From assembly GCA_030433125.1 (NCBI GenBank), contig JAUIKZ010000053.1, forward strand, positions 1-7,198: a stretch of 7,198 bases of DNA. The letters run 5' to 3'. The notes under the pieces were generated by a model. The model ran no database searches. It was given only the letters and a program-made list of their open reading frames with translations, and was not told the origin of the DNA. Below are positions 1-6,191 of this stretch, one piece after another. The position numbers were made by a program, and so were the translations under genes. The number at the start of each line of letters is the position of its first letter. Position 1 is the first letter of the stretch. The stretch is from Alphaproteobacteria bacterium. GTDB taxonomy: Bacteria; Pseudomonadota; Alphaproteobacteria; UBA6184.

Positions 1-674
1 CCGCGTTTGAAATCGTAGAACACCGTGAGCGTGTCCTGATCGTACATGACCGATTGGAAGCGCGCATAGGGGCACATGTACTTGCACACCTGTTCGCGCA
101 GATAGCCCGCATTCATGTAGGTGCCGACGGTAAAAAACAATACCCAAAACGCCGCGATGGGGTTGGCATCGAAAGTGACAAGGCCGGTGATGAGTTCCCG
201 CACCGGCGTAAAATAGCCAATAAAGGTGATGCCGGTGATCAGCGCGATGGTCACCCACATGAAATGCTTGCCGAACTTCTTACCGAACTTGCGCACACTC
301 ATGGGTTCTTTATCGAGCTTGATACGCGCATTGCGGTCGCCCTCGAAAAAATGTTCCGCCCAGATAAACATCATGGTCCATACGGTCTGCGGGCAGGTAA
401 AGCCACACCACACGCGCCCGACCATGACGGTAACGGTAAACAGGCCAAAGGCCAGCACCATAAAAGGAATATACTCCTTAAACATAACATGGGCCACATG
501 GTAGTTGGCTTTATCAACCGTGTGCGTGAGGGTGTAGAGCACATAAGTGGTAGCCGCCGCCGCTAAAGAGAGCTTGCCGTAGTTATGATGCCAAAAGCGC
601 GGGAAGAACAAGGGCCCCAATGCCACGCCTAATATGAGGAAGGCAAAGGGTAGGATAAGTAAGATGGTTTCCAC
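1..674 (-). CDS. ccoG: Cytochrome c oxidase accessory protein CcoG (FixG/RdxA family), 3' end missing, with a non-CcoG N-terminus
   Basis: CcoG is an inner-membrane iron-sulfur protein that helps deliver copper for assembly of cbb3-type cytochrome oxidase. 224 codons are visible and the frame is still open at the left edge. From about residue 78 the match is clear: GRVWCGFTCPQTVW (86-99), EGDRNARIKLDK (111-122), GYFTPVREL (153-161) and REQVCKYMCPYARFQS (193-208), with membrane segments near 139-155 and 172-190. The later ferredoxin-like domain lies outside the window. I chose the GTG at 674-672: it lies 3 bases after the sdhB stop and has an AAAAGG-type ribosome site inside the end of sdhB. 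The first ~75 residues do not resemble the usual CcoG N-terminus (no PQDF region) but look like an antiporter. Whether the protein is functional is unknown. The CcoG identity is strong; the integrity of the gene is doubtful. Confidence 0.85.
   Translation of the reverse strand, partial: METILLILPFAFLILGVALGPLFFPRFWHHNYGKLSLAAAATTYVLYTLTHTVDKANYHVAHVMFKEYIPFMVLAFGLFTVTVMVGRVWCGFTCPQTVWTMMFIWAEHFFEGDRNARIKLDKEPMSVRKFGKKFGKHFMWVTIALITGITFIGYFTPVRELITGLVTFDANPIAAFWVLFFTVGTYMNAGYLREQVCKYMCPYARFQSVMYDQDTLTVFYDFKR
444..674 (-). pseudogene. 5' fragment of a sodium:proton antiporter-like gene (citrate-transporter superfamily), fused in frame to ccoG
   Basis: Residues 1-77 of the left-edge frame begin with a hydrophobic span, ILLILPFAFLILGVALGPLF (4-23). 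PRFWHHNYGKLSL (25-37) follows, then a second hydrophobic stretch, and EYIPFMVLAFGLF (67-79). From memory, the P-x-FWHxxYGK signature followed by EYIPF is typical of the start of roughly 450-residue sodium:proton antiporters (CitMHS-like) found in alphaproteobacteria, and is absent from CcoG. After about residue 77 the antiporter similarity stops and CcoG begins. Leucine codons include TTA and CTA before the junction; after it I see none of these, only CTG, CTC, CTT and TTG. A hand count gives GC at third positions of about 62% in the first 72 codons and 72% in the next 50, a modest shift. The exact crossover lies somewhere in 417-476. Confidence 0.6.
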
Positions 675-677
675 AGG

Positions 678-1457
678 TTAGCCTTTTTCTATTTCTTGTT
701 TGAGGTTAGCAATTGCTTTCGCCGGGTTCAAGCCTTTCGGGCAAGTGTTGGTACAATTTAAAATAGTGTGACACCTGTACAACTTGAAGGCATCATCCAA
801 ATCTTCTAAACGTTCCTGCTTTGCGTGGTCGCGGCTATCCGCTACCCAGCGATACGCATTCAGCAACACGGCGGGGCCAAGGTATTCATCACCATTCCAC
901 CAATAGCTTGGGCAGCTGGTGGAACAGCAAAAGCACAAGATGCACTCCCACAAGCCATCTAGCTTTTCTCTCTCTGTATGGGTTTGCAATTGCTCATGCC
1001 CAGCCGGCGCGCTCCCCTCGTTATGAATGTAGGGCTTTATAGCGGCATATTGTTTGTAGGTGTGGGTCAGGTCTGGCACCAGGTCTTTCACTACGGGCAT
1101 GTGAGGTAGCGGATAAATGTTAATGGGGCCTTTTATCTCATGCAGAGGTTTTAAGCAGGCCAGCGTGTTTGTGCCGTCTATATTCATAGCGCAACTGCCA
1201 CACACCCCTTCGCGGCATGATTTGCGAAAGGCCAAAGATGGGTCAATGTCATCTTTTATAAGGTTTAGGGCATCGAGCACCATGGGCCCACAATTTTGTG
1301 TATCAATATAAAACGTGTCTAACCGAGGGTTTGCCTTGTCATCAGGGTTATAGCGATAAACAAATAACGTCCGTGTGGTGTCGGTTTTGGTGTTAGGTTT
1401 ATTAAACACCTTCCCTTTTGTTATGCGAGACTCTTGCGGAAGCCGAAGCTGTACCAT
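678..1457 (-). CDS. sdhB: Succinate dehydrogenase iron-sulfur subunit SdhB
   Basis: This is the iron-sulfur subunit of respiratory complex II. It carries electrons from the SdhA flavin to quinone at the SdhC/D membrane anchor, on the cytoplasmic side of the inner membrane. The 259-residue protein is of normal alphaproteobacterial length. The N-terminal ferredoxin domain has the 2Fe-2S cysteines C81, C86, C89 and C101. The C-terminal domain has C172, C175, C178 and C239 for the 4Fe-4S cluster, and C182, C229 and C235 for the 3Fe-4S cluster, so all ligands are present. CPSYWWNGD and CTNTCPKGLNP are classic family blocks. One small difference is Phe in CILCFCC where Ala is usual. The start has AAAGG six bases upstream. 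It lies 50 bases after potI, with no sdhA or sdhC/D in the window, so the usual sdhCDAB order is broken. The left-edge frame starts 3 bases after its stop. Confidence 0.97.
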   Translation of the reverse strand: MVQLRLPQESRITKGKVFNKPNTKTDTTRTLFVYRYNPDDKANPRLDTFYIDTQNCGPMVLDALNLIKDDIDPSLAFRKSCREGVCGSCAMNIDGTNTLACLKPLHEIKGPINIYPLPHMPVVKDLVPDLTHTYKQYAAIKPYIHNEGSAPAGHEQLQTHTEREKLDGLWECILCFCCSTSCPSYWWNGDEYLGPAVLLNAYRWVADSRDHAKQERLEDLDDAFKLYRCHTILNCTNTCPKGLNPAKAIANLKQEIEKG

Positions 1458-1507
1458 TACCTACCTTTAATTTGTGTATATATTATGCTTTATTTACTAA
1501 CACTTTA
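1458..1507 (-). promoter_or_regulatory. AT-rich potI-sdhB spacer, possible weak sdhB promoter
   Basis: The 50-base gap between potI and sdhB is almost all A and T on the minus strand and includes CATAAT and TATATA boxes that could serve as a -10. No convincing -35 is present (best options are TAATAA or GTGTTA). I see no hairpin that would terminate transcription after potI. Either sdhB is read through from the pot operon or it has a weak promoter here. The call is tentative. Confidence 0.22.
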
Positions 1508-2329
1508 TTATAAAACAGCCTCTTTCGCCATGGCTTTGCGTTGCTTGCCATACATATATAAGCCGGCCAACAAAACACCTGTTAGCACAACACCAATCAT
1601 TATGGTGGCTAAGGCGTTGATTTGAGGCGTAGCGCCCATTTTTAAAGAGGAGAAGATGACCATGGGTAAGGTGGTGGATTCGGGCGAGGACAAAAAGCTC
1701 GCAAGCACCACATCATCCAGTGACAAAGCAAACGCCAAAAACCAACCCGCCACACATGAGGGGGCAATGATGGGAATGGTGATTCTGAAGAACACTTTGC
1801 TGGGGTGCGCGCCCAAGTCCATCGCCGCCTCTTCCACGGCCATGTCATAATCCGACAAGCGGGCCCGCACAATAACGGTCACGTAGGCCACCCCCAATGT
1901 AATGTGCGCAATCGCAATAGGTGTAATGCCCGAAAAGGCGGGCAGATAAAAAAAGTCACGGAGCCAAAATAAAAACAGCATCAACGACAAGCCCGTAATC
2001 ACTTCGGGCATCACCAACGGCATGTGCACCATGCTCTCAAAAATGTTACGCCCCTTAAACCGCTTGTGGCGCACCAACGCAAAAGCTGCCAAGGTGCCTA
2101 TAATTGTTGCCACTGTAGCGGAGATGGTGGCCAACTTTAAGCTGGTGAATAAACCGCTAATGATGTTGGGGTTGTTGAGCACGGCCTTATACCACTTAAA
2201 CGAAAAGCCTTGCCAGACACTGGTGATTTTAGAGGCATTAAAAGAGTAGACAATGATGTTGATCATAGGCAGATACAACAGCGCATAACAAAAAAACAAT
2301 ATGGAAATGTTAAACAGCTTCTTACGCAT
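1508..2329 (-). CDS. potI: Polyamine ABC transporter permease, PotI type
   Basis: This is one of two inner-membrane permeases forming the channel of a putrescine/spermidine importer. It has 273 residues with about six hydrophobic spans (first near 8-28, last near 240-260). The cytoplasmic EAA loop that docks on the ATPase is VEEAAMDLGAHPSKVFFRI (165-183). SLDDVVLASF (203-212) followed by TTLPMVIFSSLKMG is characteristic of PotI; E. coli PotI is about 281 residues. The frame is open upstream to 2392, but I chose the ATG at 2329-2327. The protein then starts MRKKLFN directly before the first membrane span, and the gene overlaps the potH stop by 8 bases, as expected for translational coupling. 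The longer start would add 21 residues read from inside potH. It ends in TAA 50 bases before sdhB. Confidence 0.93.
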   Translation of the reverse strand: MRKKLFNISILFFCYALLYLPMINIIVYSFNASKITSVWQGFSFKWYKAVLNNPNIISGLFTSLKLATISATVATIIGTLAAFALVRHKRFKGRNIFESMVHMPLVMPEVITGLSLMLFLFWLRDFFYLPAFSGITPIAIAHITLGVAYVTVIVRARLSDYDMAVEEAAMDLGAHPSKVFFRITIPIIAPSCVAGWFLAFALSLDDVVLASFLSSPESTTLPMVIFSSLKMGATPQINALATIMIGVVLTGVLLAGLYMYGKQRKAMAKEAVL

Positions 2330-3272
2330 GGTCAGCTTCTTGATTTTTGTTGGACACCTCATCCTCATTATAATCGTTGGCGCGTTGCACATAGTTTATG
2401 GGCACAATCACTAAGAGGAACATGCTAATAGCCAAAGCCGCTGCTAAAGGCCAGTCACGGTTGGCGAAGAACTCTGTCCAAATGGTACGCCCGATCATAA
2501 CCGTGCGGGAACCACCTAACAATTCGGGAATCACAAATTCCCCAATGGCAGGCACCAGCACCAAAATGGACCCCGCTATAATACCTTTTTTGGCAAGGGG
2601 GATTGTAATAGTGAAAAAGCCACGCAAGGGTTTGCAGCCAAGGTCATATGCCGCCTCTAACATGGTGCGATCCATTTTTTGTAGCGCCACAAAAATGGGC
2701 ATCACCATAAAGGGTAGGTAGCAATACATAATACCCAGAACCACCGCGGCATCGTTATACAGCAACTGCAGGGGCTGGGAAATAAACCCAAGTGACATCA
2801 GCATGCTATTAATGGGCCCGTTAGCGCTGAGGATACTTGACCAAGCATAGACCCGCACCAAAAAAGAGGTGTAAAAAGGCAGCACCACCAGCAAAATAAG
2901 CATATTCCGCCAAAAGGGAGGGGCCCGAAATATGGCATAAGCAAAAGGAAACCCGATGATTAAACAGGCGGCCGTGGATAAAAAGGCTATATACACCGAG
3001 CGTAAAAACACGGTAGCATACATGCTGTCTTTAAAGATAAAAATGTAGTTGCTGATATGAAACTTAAGGCTGAGGTAAGTGCCTTCTACATATTTTAACA
3101 CCGCCTCATAAGGGGGCAATGCATAAGCTGGCTCGGAAAAACTAATGGAGACCAACGCGATGAGAGGTCCAATTAAGAATAAAAGCATCCAGGCGTAAGG
3201 AATTTTGATGGAAAGCTTTTGAACGTTAATCCATTTACGCCAGGTGGTTTTGGATAAGTATTGTTGTTTCAT
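2322..3272 (-). CDS. potH: Polyamine ABC transporter permease, PotH type
   Basis: This is the partner permease of the polyamine importer. It has 316 residues, matching the roughly 317 of E. coli PotH. Hydrophobic spans lie near 25-45, 91-115, 121-141, 172-195, 230-250 and 276-295. A long periplasmic segment (46-90) follows the first span, as in PotB/PotH. The EAA loop is LEAAYDLGCKPLRGFFTI (205-222), and VPAIGEFVIPELLGG (240-254) is a family hallmark. I chose the ATG at 3272, two bases after the potG stop; an upstream in-frame ATG at 3335 would lie inside potG and add 21 unlikely residues. The acidic C-terminal tail (NEDEVSNKNQEADHA) overlaps the start of potI. No strong ribosome site is visible, so coupling to potG translation is likely. 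Confidence 0.94.
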   Translation of the reverse strand: MKQQYLSKTTWRKWINVQKLSIKIPYAWMLLFLIGPLIALVSISFSEPAYALPPYEAVLKYVEGTYLSLKFHISNYIFIFKDSMYATVFLRSVYIAFLSTAACLIIGFPFAYAIFRAPPFWRNMLILLVVLPFYTSFLVRVYAWSSILSANGPINSMLMSLGFISQPLQLLYNDAAVVLGIMYCYLPFMVMPIFVALQKMDRTMLEAAYDLGCKPLRGFFTITIPLAKKGIIAGSILVLVPAIGEFVIPELLGGSRTVMIGRTIWTEFFANRDWPLAAALAISMFLLVIVPINYVQRANDYNEDEVSNKNQEADHA

Positions 3273-3274
3273 GG

Positions 3275-4408
3275 TTATGCCGTTAAAATTATGCCGCTGT
3301 TTGAATTCCACTTGAGGTAAACCTCTTCCTCCCACTCAATGGGCAGCGCCGCGCCACGCTGAAGGTTTGGCACTGTAGCCATCACCAATTTTCCCGACTT
3401 TAAGCGCACGTGGTAAATAGATACGTCACCTAAATATGCGATTTCCTCCACCTCCCCTTTGGTGAAGTTGCGGTCTGTTTTGGGCGGCGTTTTGGTGATC
3501 GTCACTTTTTCGGGCCTAATAGCCACCGTGGCTTGCGACCCTAACGGCACCGAAGCGGAATGAGAAATATAGAGGGTGCAGTCATTTTCTTCATCGCGCA
3601 CCAAGGCGTGGTCACGCTCTTCTTCCACCACCAGGCCATCAAACAAGTTGATACTGCCGATGAACTCCGCCGAAAAACGGGAGTTAGGATACTCATACAC
3701 CTCACGGGGTGCCCCCACTTGACGTATGCGCCCCTGCTCCATCACCCCCACACGGGTCGACATAGTCATGGCCTCTTCTTGGTCGTGGGTCACCATAATA
3801 AAGGTGACTCCCACTTCTTCTTGAATATTCACCAACTCAAACTGGGTTTTATCGCGGAGCTTTTTATCGAGTGCGGCCAAGGGCTCATCAAGCAGCAACA
3901 CCTTAGGTTGCTTAGCTAAACTTCGGGCCAACGCTGTGCGCTGACGCTGCCCGCCCGAAAGCTGGTTTGGCTTGCGTTTGGCAAAGGCCTTGAGCTCCAC
4001 CAAATCAAGCAAGTCGTACACGCGGTCTTTGATTTCGCTTTTGGCCATGTTTTCTTGCTTCAAGCCAAAGGCCACGTTTTGCTCAACCGTCATATGGGGG
4101 AACAACGCATAAGACTGAAACATCATATTCACCGGGCGCTCGTAGGGGGGGATGTTTGTCATATCCATGCCATCGATGTAAATCTTGCCGCTGGTGGGTT
4201 GCTCGAAGCCAGCCAACATGCGTAGCAGCGTAGACTTCCCACAGCCAGACCCCCCTAACAGCGAAAAGAACTCTCCCTTATAAATCTCCAAATTAAAATC
4301 CACCACCGCGGGGAAGTTACCGAAATTTTTAGAGATGTTTTCGATACTAATATAGGGTTCTTCGTTAGGGTTTTGCCAGGGCTCTAGCTTTTTGATGGCT
4401 AATTTCAT
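3275..4408 (-). CDS. potG: Polyamine ABC transporter ATP-binding protein, PotG type
   Basis: This is the ATPase that powers polyamine import from the cytoplasmic face of the membrane. It has 377 residues. The nucleotide-binding domain shows Walker A GGSGCGKST (52-60), Q-loop Gln98 in MMFQSYALFPHMTVEQN, signature LSGGQ (150-154), Walker B LLLDEP (171-176) and switch His208 in MVTHDQEEAMTM. All catalytic residues are intact. A C-terminal TOBE-like regulatory domain spans roughly 245-370 (GSINLFDG, AIRPEKV). PPYERPVNMMFQSYALFPHM and the DKKLRDK block match PotG more closely than PotA in my memory. The start overlaps the potF stop in an ATGA, and AGGAAAG sits upstream inside the end of potF. The binding-protein-first order also fits potFGHI rather than potABCD. 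Confidence 0.96.
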   Translation of the reverse strand: MKLAIKKLEPWQNPNEEPYISIENISKNFGNFPAVVDFNLEIYKGEFFSLLGGSGCGKSTLLRMLAGFEQPTSGKIYIDGMDMTNIPPYERPVNMMFQSYALFPHMTVEQNVAFGLKQENMAKSEIKDRVYDLLDLVELKAFAKRKPNQLSGGQRQRTALARSLAKQPKVLLLDEPLAALDKKLRDKTQFELVNIQEEVGVTFIMVTHDQEEAMTMSTRVGVMEQGRIRQVGAPREVYEYPNSRFSAEFIGSINLFDGLVVEEERDHALVRDEENDCTLYISHSASVPLGSQATVAIRPEKVTITKTPPKTDRNFTKGEVEEIAYLGDVSIYHVRLKSGKLVMATVPNLQRGAALPIEWEEEVYLKWNSNSGIILTA

Positions 4409-5547
4409 TGCATCTTTCCTACTAATATTTTGAAAAAGTTTTTATTACGATGTCTATTATAATGGCTAAATTCAGCGCCTACAACCGGGTCGGGGTATAA
4501 ACGTTTCATCATTTCTTTATCGGGGAACACAACCCGGTCATTGAGAAGCCCCTTATCAACGTATTGATATGACGCCTTGTTGGCGTTAGCGGACTTCGCA
4601 AAATTTGAGCACACCGCAATATGTTTGGGCGCAACCAAATGATTTATAAAGGCAAGGGCCAGCTTTTTGTTGGGGGTTTGGCTGGGGATGGCGATACAGT
4701 CTACCCACCAGGCGGCGCCTTCTTTGGGAATAATATAACGCAAGGATAGATCTTCGCGGTCTTTTACCTCGTTGGCCTGGCGCACCGAACTGCTCCATGA
4801 CTGCGTAATGCCAATTTCACCACTAATGATAGCGTTGGCTGATTGGTCACTGTGCAGGAAGATTTTGTAATAGTCCCGCACCGCCAACACTTTTTGGGTT
4901 AAATCTTCCAGCGTAGACACACTAAAATCAGTCAATGCGTAGCCATTATAAATTTTGGCAGCGTTAAATAAATCTGTCGCAGATTGCGACAACGCCACCC
5001 CATAAGGAGCCGCTTTTTTAAGCTTTTCTGCCTCAAACAAATAGGCCCAGGAGTCGATGGTCTTCCCGGGGAAAGCCCGCTGCATTTTGTGTTCGTTATA
5101 GGCAATACCTGTGGTGCCCCACAAATATGGGAGGGCGTAGATCTTCCCCCCTTCCCCTTTTACGGCCCCTAGGACTTGCGTATCAAAATGGGGGAGCTGA
5201 GGGATGTCCGCGGGCTTTAGCTCTTGGTATACGCCTAGCTCTATGTGCTTGGCTATGTAAGGCGTCGTGGGAAACACCACATCATAGCCCTCTAAACCAG
5301 CCAGCACTTTTGTTTCAAGGCTTTCTTCGGAATCAATTAAATCAAGCCGCACCTTCACATTGTGCTGCTTTTCAAAGCTTTTAATGAGCTCTTGGGGAAT
5401 ATATTCTTCCCAAGTAAGAACATGCAAGGTATGAGGTGTGGACGCGCCCGGCTCTACCCGAAAAAAGAATTTGTTAAATTCGCGCACGCCCACAATAAAA
5501 CTAACCGCCAATACAAGCCCGAGGATTTTTTTTAAGGTTTTATGCAT
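4405..5547 (-). CDS. potF: Polyamine-binding periplasmic protein (PotF/PotD family)
   Basis: This is the solute receptor of the adjacent importer, captures polyamine in the periplasm and delivers it to PotH/PotI. It has 380 residues in a type 2 periplasmic-binding fold. LHVLTWEEYIPQELIKSFEKQ (41-61) opens the mature domain. Likely ligand residues by analogy are Trp46, Tyr49, Trp251 and Trp280/Trp281-x-Asp283 (AWWVDCIAIP); YALPYLWGTTGIAYN (137-151) is a family block. The N-terminus has a basic start and one hydrophobic span (8-21). It continues VREFNKFFFR without an obvious AxA cleavage site, so the protein may stay anchored in the inner membrane. In E. coli PotF an Asp follows the Trp matching 251 (WxxD); here it reads WSSS. 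The exact ligand is therefore uncertain. The start has only a poorly placed AGG. The end overlaps potG by 4 bases. Confidence 0.92.
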   Translation of the reverse strand: MHKTLKKILGLVLAVSFIVGVREFNKFFFRVEPGASTPHTLHVLTWEEYIPQELIKSFEKQHNVKVRLDLIDSEESLETKVLAGLEGYDVVFPTTPYIAKHIELGVYQELKPADIPQLPHFDTQVLGAVKGEGGKIYALPYLWGTTGIAYNEHKMQRAFPGKTIDSWAYLFEAEKLKKAAPYGVALSQSATDLFNAAKIYNGYALTDFSVSTLEDLTQKVLAVRDYYKIFLHSDQSANAIISGEIGITQSWSSSVRQANEVKDREDLSLRYIIPKEGAAWWVDCIAIPSQTPNKKLALAFINHLVAPKHIAVCSNFAKSANANKASYQYVDKGLLNDRVVFPDKEMMKRLYPDPVVGAEFSHYNRHRNKNFFKILVGKMQ

Positions 5548-5573
5548 CGCCTACATTGCTTTAGTTTGGTTAT

Positions 5574-5625
5574 AAAAAAAGACCACATTTTAACCCAGCA
5601 AGTGCTAGAAGAAAAACATGGTCTT
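5574..5625 (-). terminator. Intrinsic terminator after rpmE, just upstream of potF
   Basis: On the minus strand AAGACCATGTTTT (5625-5613) pairs with AAAATGTGGTCTT (5591-5579). This gives a 13-bp stem with two central G-U wobbles, directly followed by a run of U ending at 5574. The 21-base loop contains a small inner AGCA/TGCT hairpin. It lies 36 bases after the rpmE stop and ends 26 bases before the potF start, so it both ends rpmE transcription and sits in the potF leader region. Confidence 0.85.
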
Positions 5626-5661
5626 AAGGGATAGGTTAACGTGTAAGAGACGAACCGCCAA

Positions 5662-5883
5662 TTACAGACCAAACCCTTTGAAACGTTTGTTAAATCGGCC
5701 AAGCTGACCGCCTTGGTCCGTAAGGCGCATACCGCCGCCTGTCCAAGCCGGGTGAGATTTAGGGTCAACATCAAGGTGCATGGTGTCGCCTTCTTTACCC
5801 CATGTTGAACGGGTTTCAAACACGGTACCGTCTGTCATGGCCACTTTAATTGTGTGGTACTCTGGGTGGATATCTTTTTTCAC
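5662..5883 (-). CDS. rpmE: 50S ribosomal protein L31, zinc-free type
   Basis: L31 binds the large ribosomal subunit and contributes to a bridge with the small subunit. The 73-residue protein begins MKKDIHPEYHTIKV and has TRSTWGKEGDTMHLDVDP (24-41 region), HPAWTGG (44-50) and RFNKRFKGFGL at the end, which closely fits alphaproteobacterial L31. It contains no cysteine, so it lacks the CxxC zinc site of the zinc-binding form; this is usual in alphaproteobacteria and not a defect. The start codon is GTG (5883-5881), with GGAG seven bases upstream (GGAGTTTTAAAGTG). It has its own promoter and terminator, so it is probably transcribed alone. A longer overlapping frame at 5532-5819 is only a shadow of this gene. 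Confidence 0.97.
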   Translation of the reverse strand: MKKDIHPEYHTIKVAMTDGTVFETRSTWGKEGDTMHLDVDPKSHPAWTGGGMRLTDQGGQLGRFNKRFKGFGL

Positions 5884-5909
5884 TTTAAAACTCCATTAAA
5901 TTTTATCTC

Positions 5910-5938
5910 TTTATAGAGGGTATTGGTTAAAAAATCAA
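5910..5938 (-). promoter_or_regulatory. Sigma70-type promoter of rpmE
   Basis: On the minus strand TTGATT (5938-5933) is separated by exactly 17 bases from TATAAA (5915-5910). This is a good match to TTGACA-N17-TATAAT. Transcription would begin near 5903, leaving a leader of about 20 bases that contains the GGAG ribosome site. Confidence 0.7.
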
Positions 5939-6079
5939 TAGCCCAAACAGATTTGTCCAGGGCCTACGCATGAAGGCTGTTGCCGTCCGCTAAAAGTGTG
6001 CCCCCCAACATCTTTCTTCACCCCCTCTCATCACTTTCTTCTGAGATTCTTTCAAGATTTTTCTGAATAACACTACTGA

Positions 6080-6106
6080 AGGAAGCATGTGAAGTAAACG
6101 CTTCTT
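6080..6106. repeat. Short inverted repeat in the divergent intergenic region
   Basis: AGGAAGC (6080-6086) and GCTTCTT (6100-6106) can form a 7-bp stem with one G-U pair (on the plus-strand RNA) and a 13-base loop. No U-run follows on the plus strand, so it does not look like a terminator. It sits about 85 bases upstream of the 6192 gene and could be a protein-binding site or part of its leader, or chance. Confidence 0.3.
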
Positions 6107-6191
6107 GATACTAATGTCATAAATATTAACTATTCGGTAATAGCTTTTTTGTTAAAAAAAAACTAATATATGTAAAAAAACGAGGTAGTAA

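Larger units (their letters stand above)
5884..6191. other. Divergent noncoding region between rpmE and the plus-strand gene pair
   Basis: This 308-base stretch holds the rpmE promoter at its left end and a very AT-rich section (about 6110-6181) at its right end, which presumably contains the promoter of the 6192 gene; TTGATA at 6105-6110 and TAATAT near 6164 are candidate boxes, but no well-spaced pair stands out. In the middle, 5955-5993 is notably GC-richer, followed by CCCCCC and a pyrimidine-rich run on the plus strand (about 6001-6060). One small hairpin lies at 6080-6106. I recognise no tRNA, known small RNA or riboswitch here. Confidence 0.6.

Noticed and set aside
54..566. Long plus-strand open frame of 170 codons opposite the left-edge gene
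   Set aside because: It lies antisense to the well-matched CcoG frame and its translation is a His/Lys/Arg/Gly-rich jumble without any family motif; it is a shadow.
2330..2392. Longer potI start at 2392
   Set aside because: It would add 21 residues encoded inside potH, without a hydrophobic or conserved pattern. The ATG at 2329 gives the usual short N-terminus before the first membrane span.
3273..3335. Longer potH start at 3335
   Set aside because: It would overlap the end of potG by 61 bases; the ATG at 3272 gives the family's normal length and a 2-base gap.
5532..5819. Minus-strand open frame of 95 codons overlapping rpmE and the terminator
   Set aside because: It overlaps rpmE in another frame, reads through the terminator hairpin and has no recognisable motif; L31 explains the region.
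5662..5883. Loss of zinc-binding cysteines in L31 as a sign of decay
   Set aside because: Cysteine-free L31 is a normal form in alphaproteobacteria, and the rest of the protein is well conserved.
6002..6097. Possible small minus-strand peptide of about 32 codons starting MLPSVVLFRKILKESQKK
   Set aside because: There is no ribosome site before its ATG, no family resemblance, and a short open stretch of this size is expected by chance.
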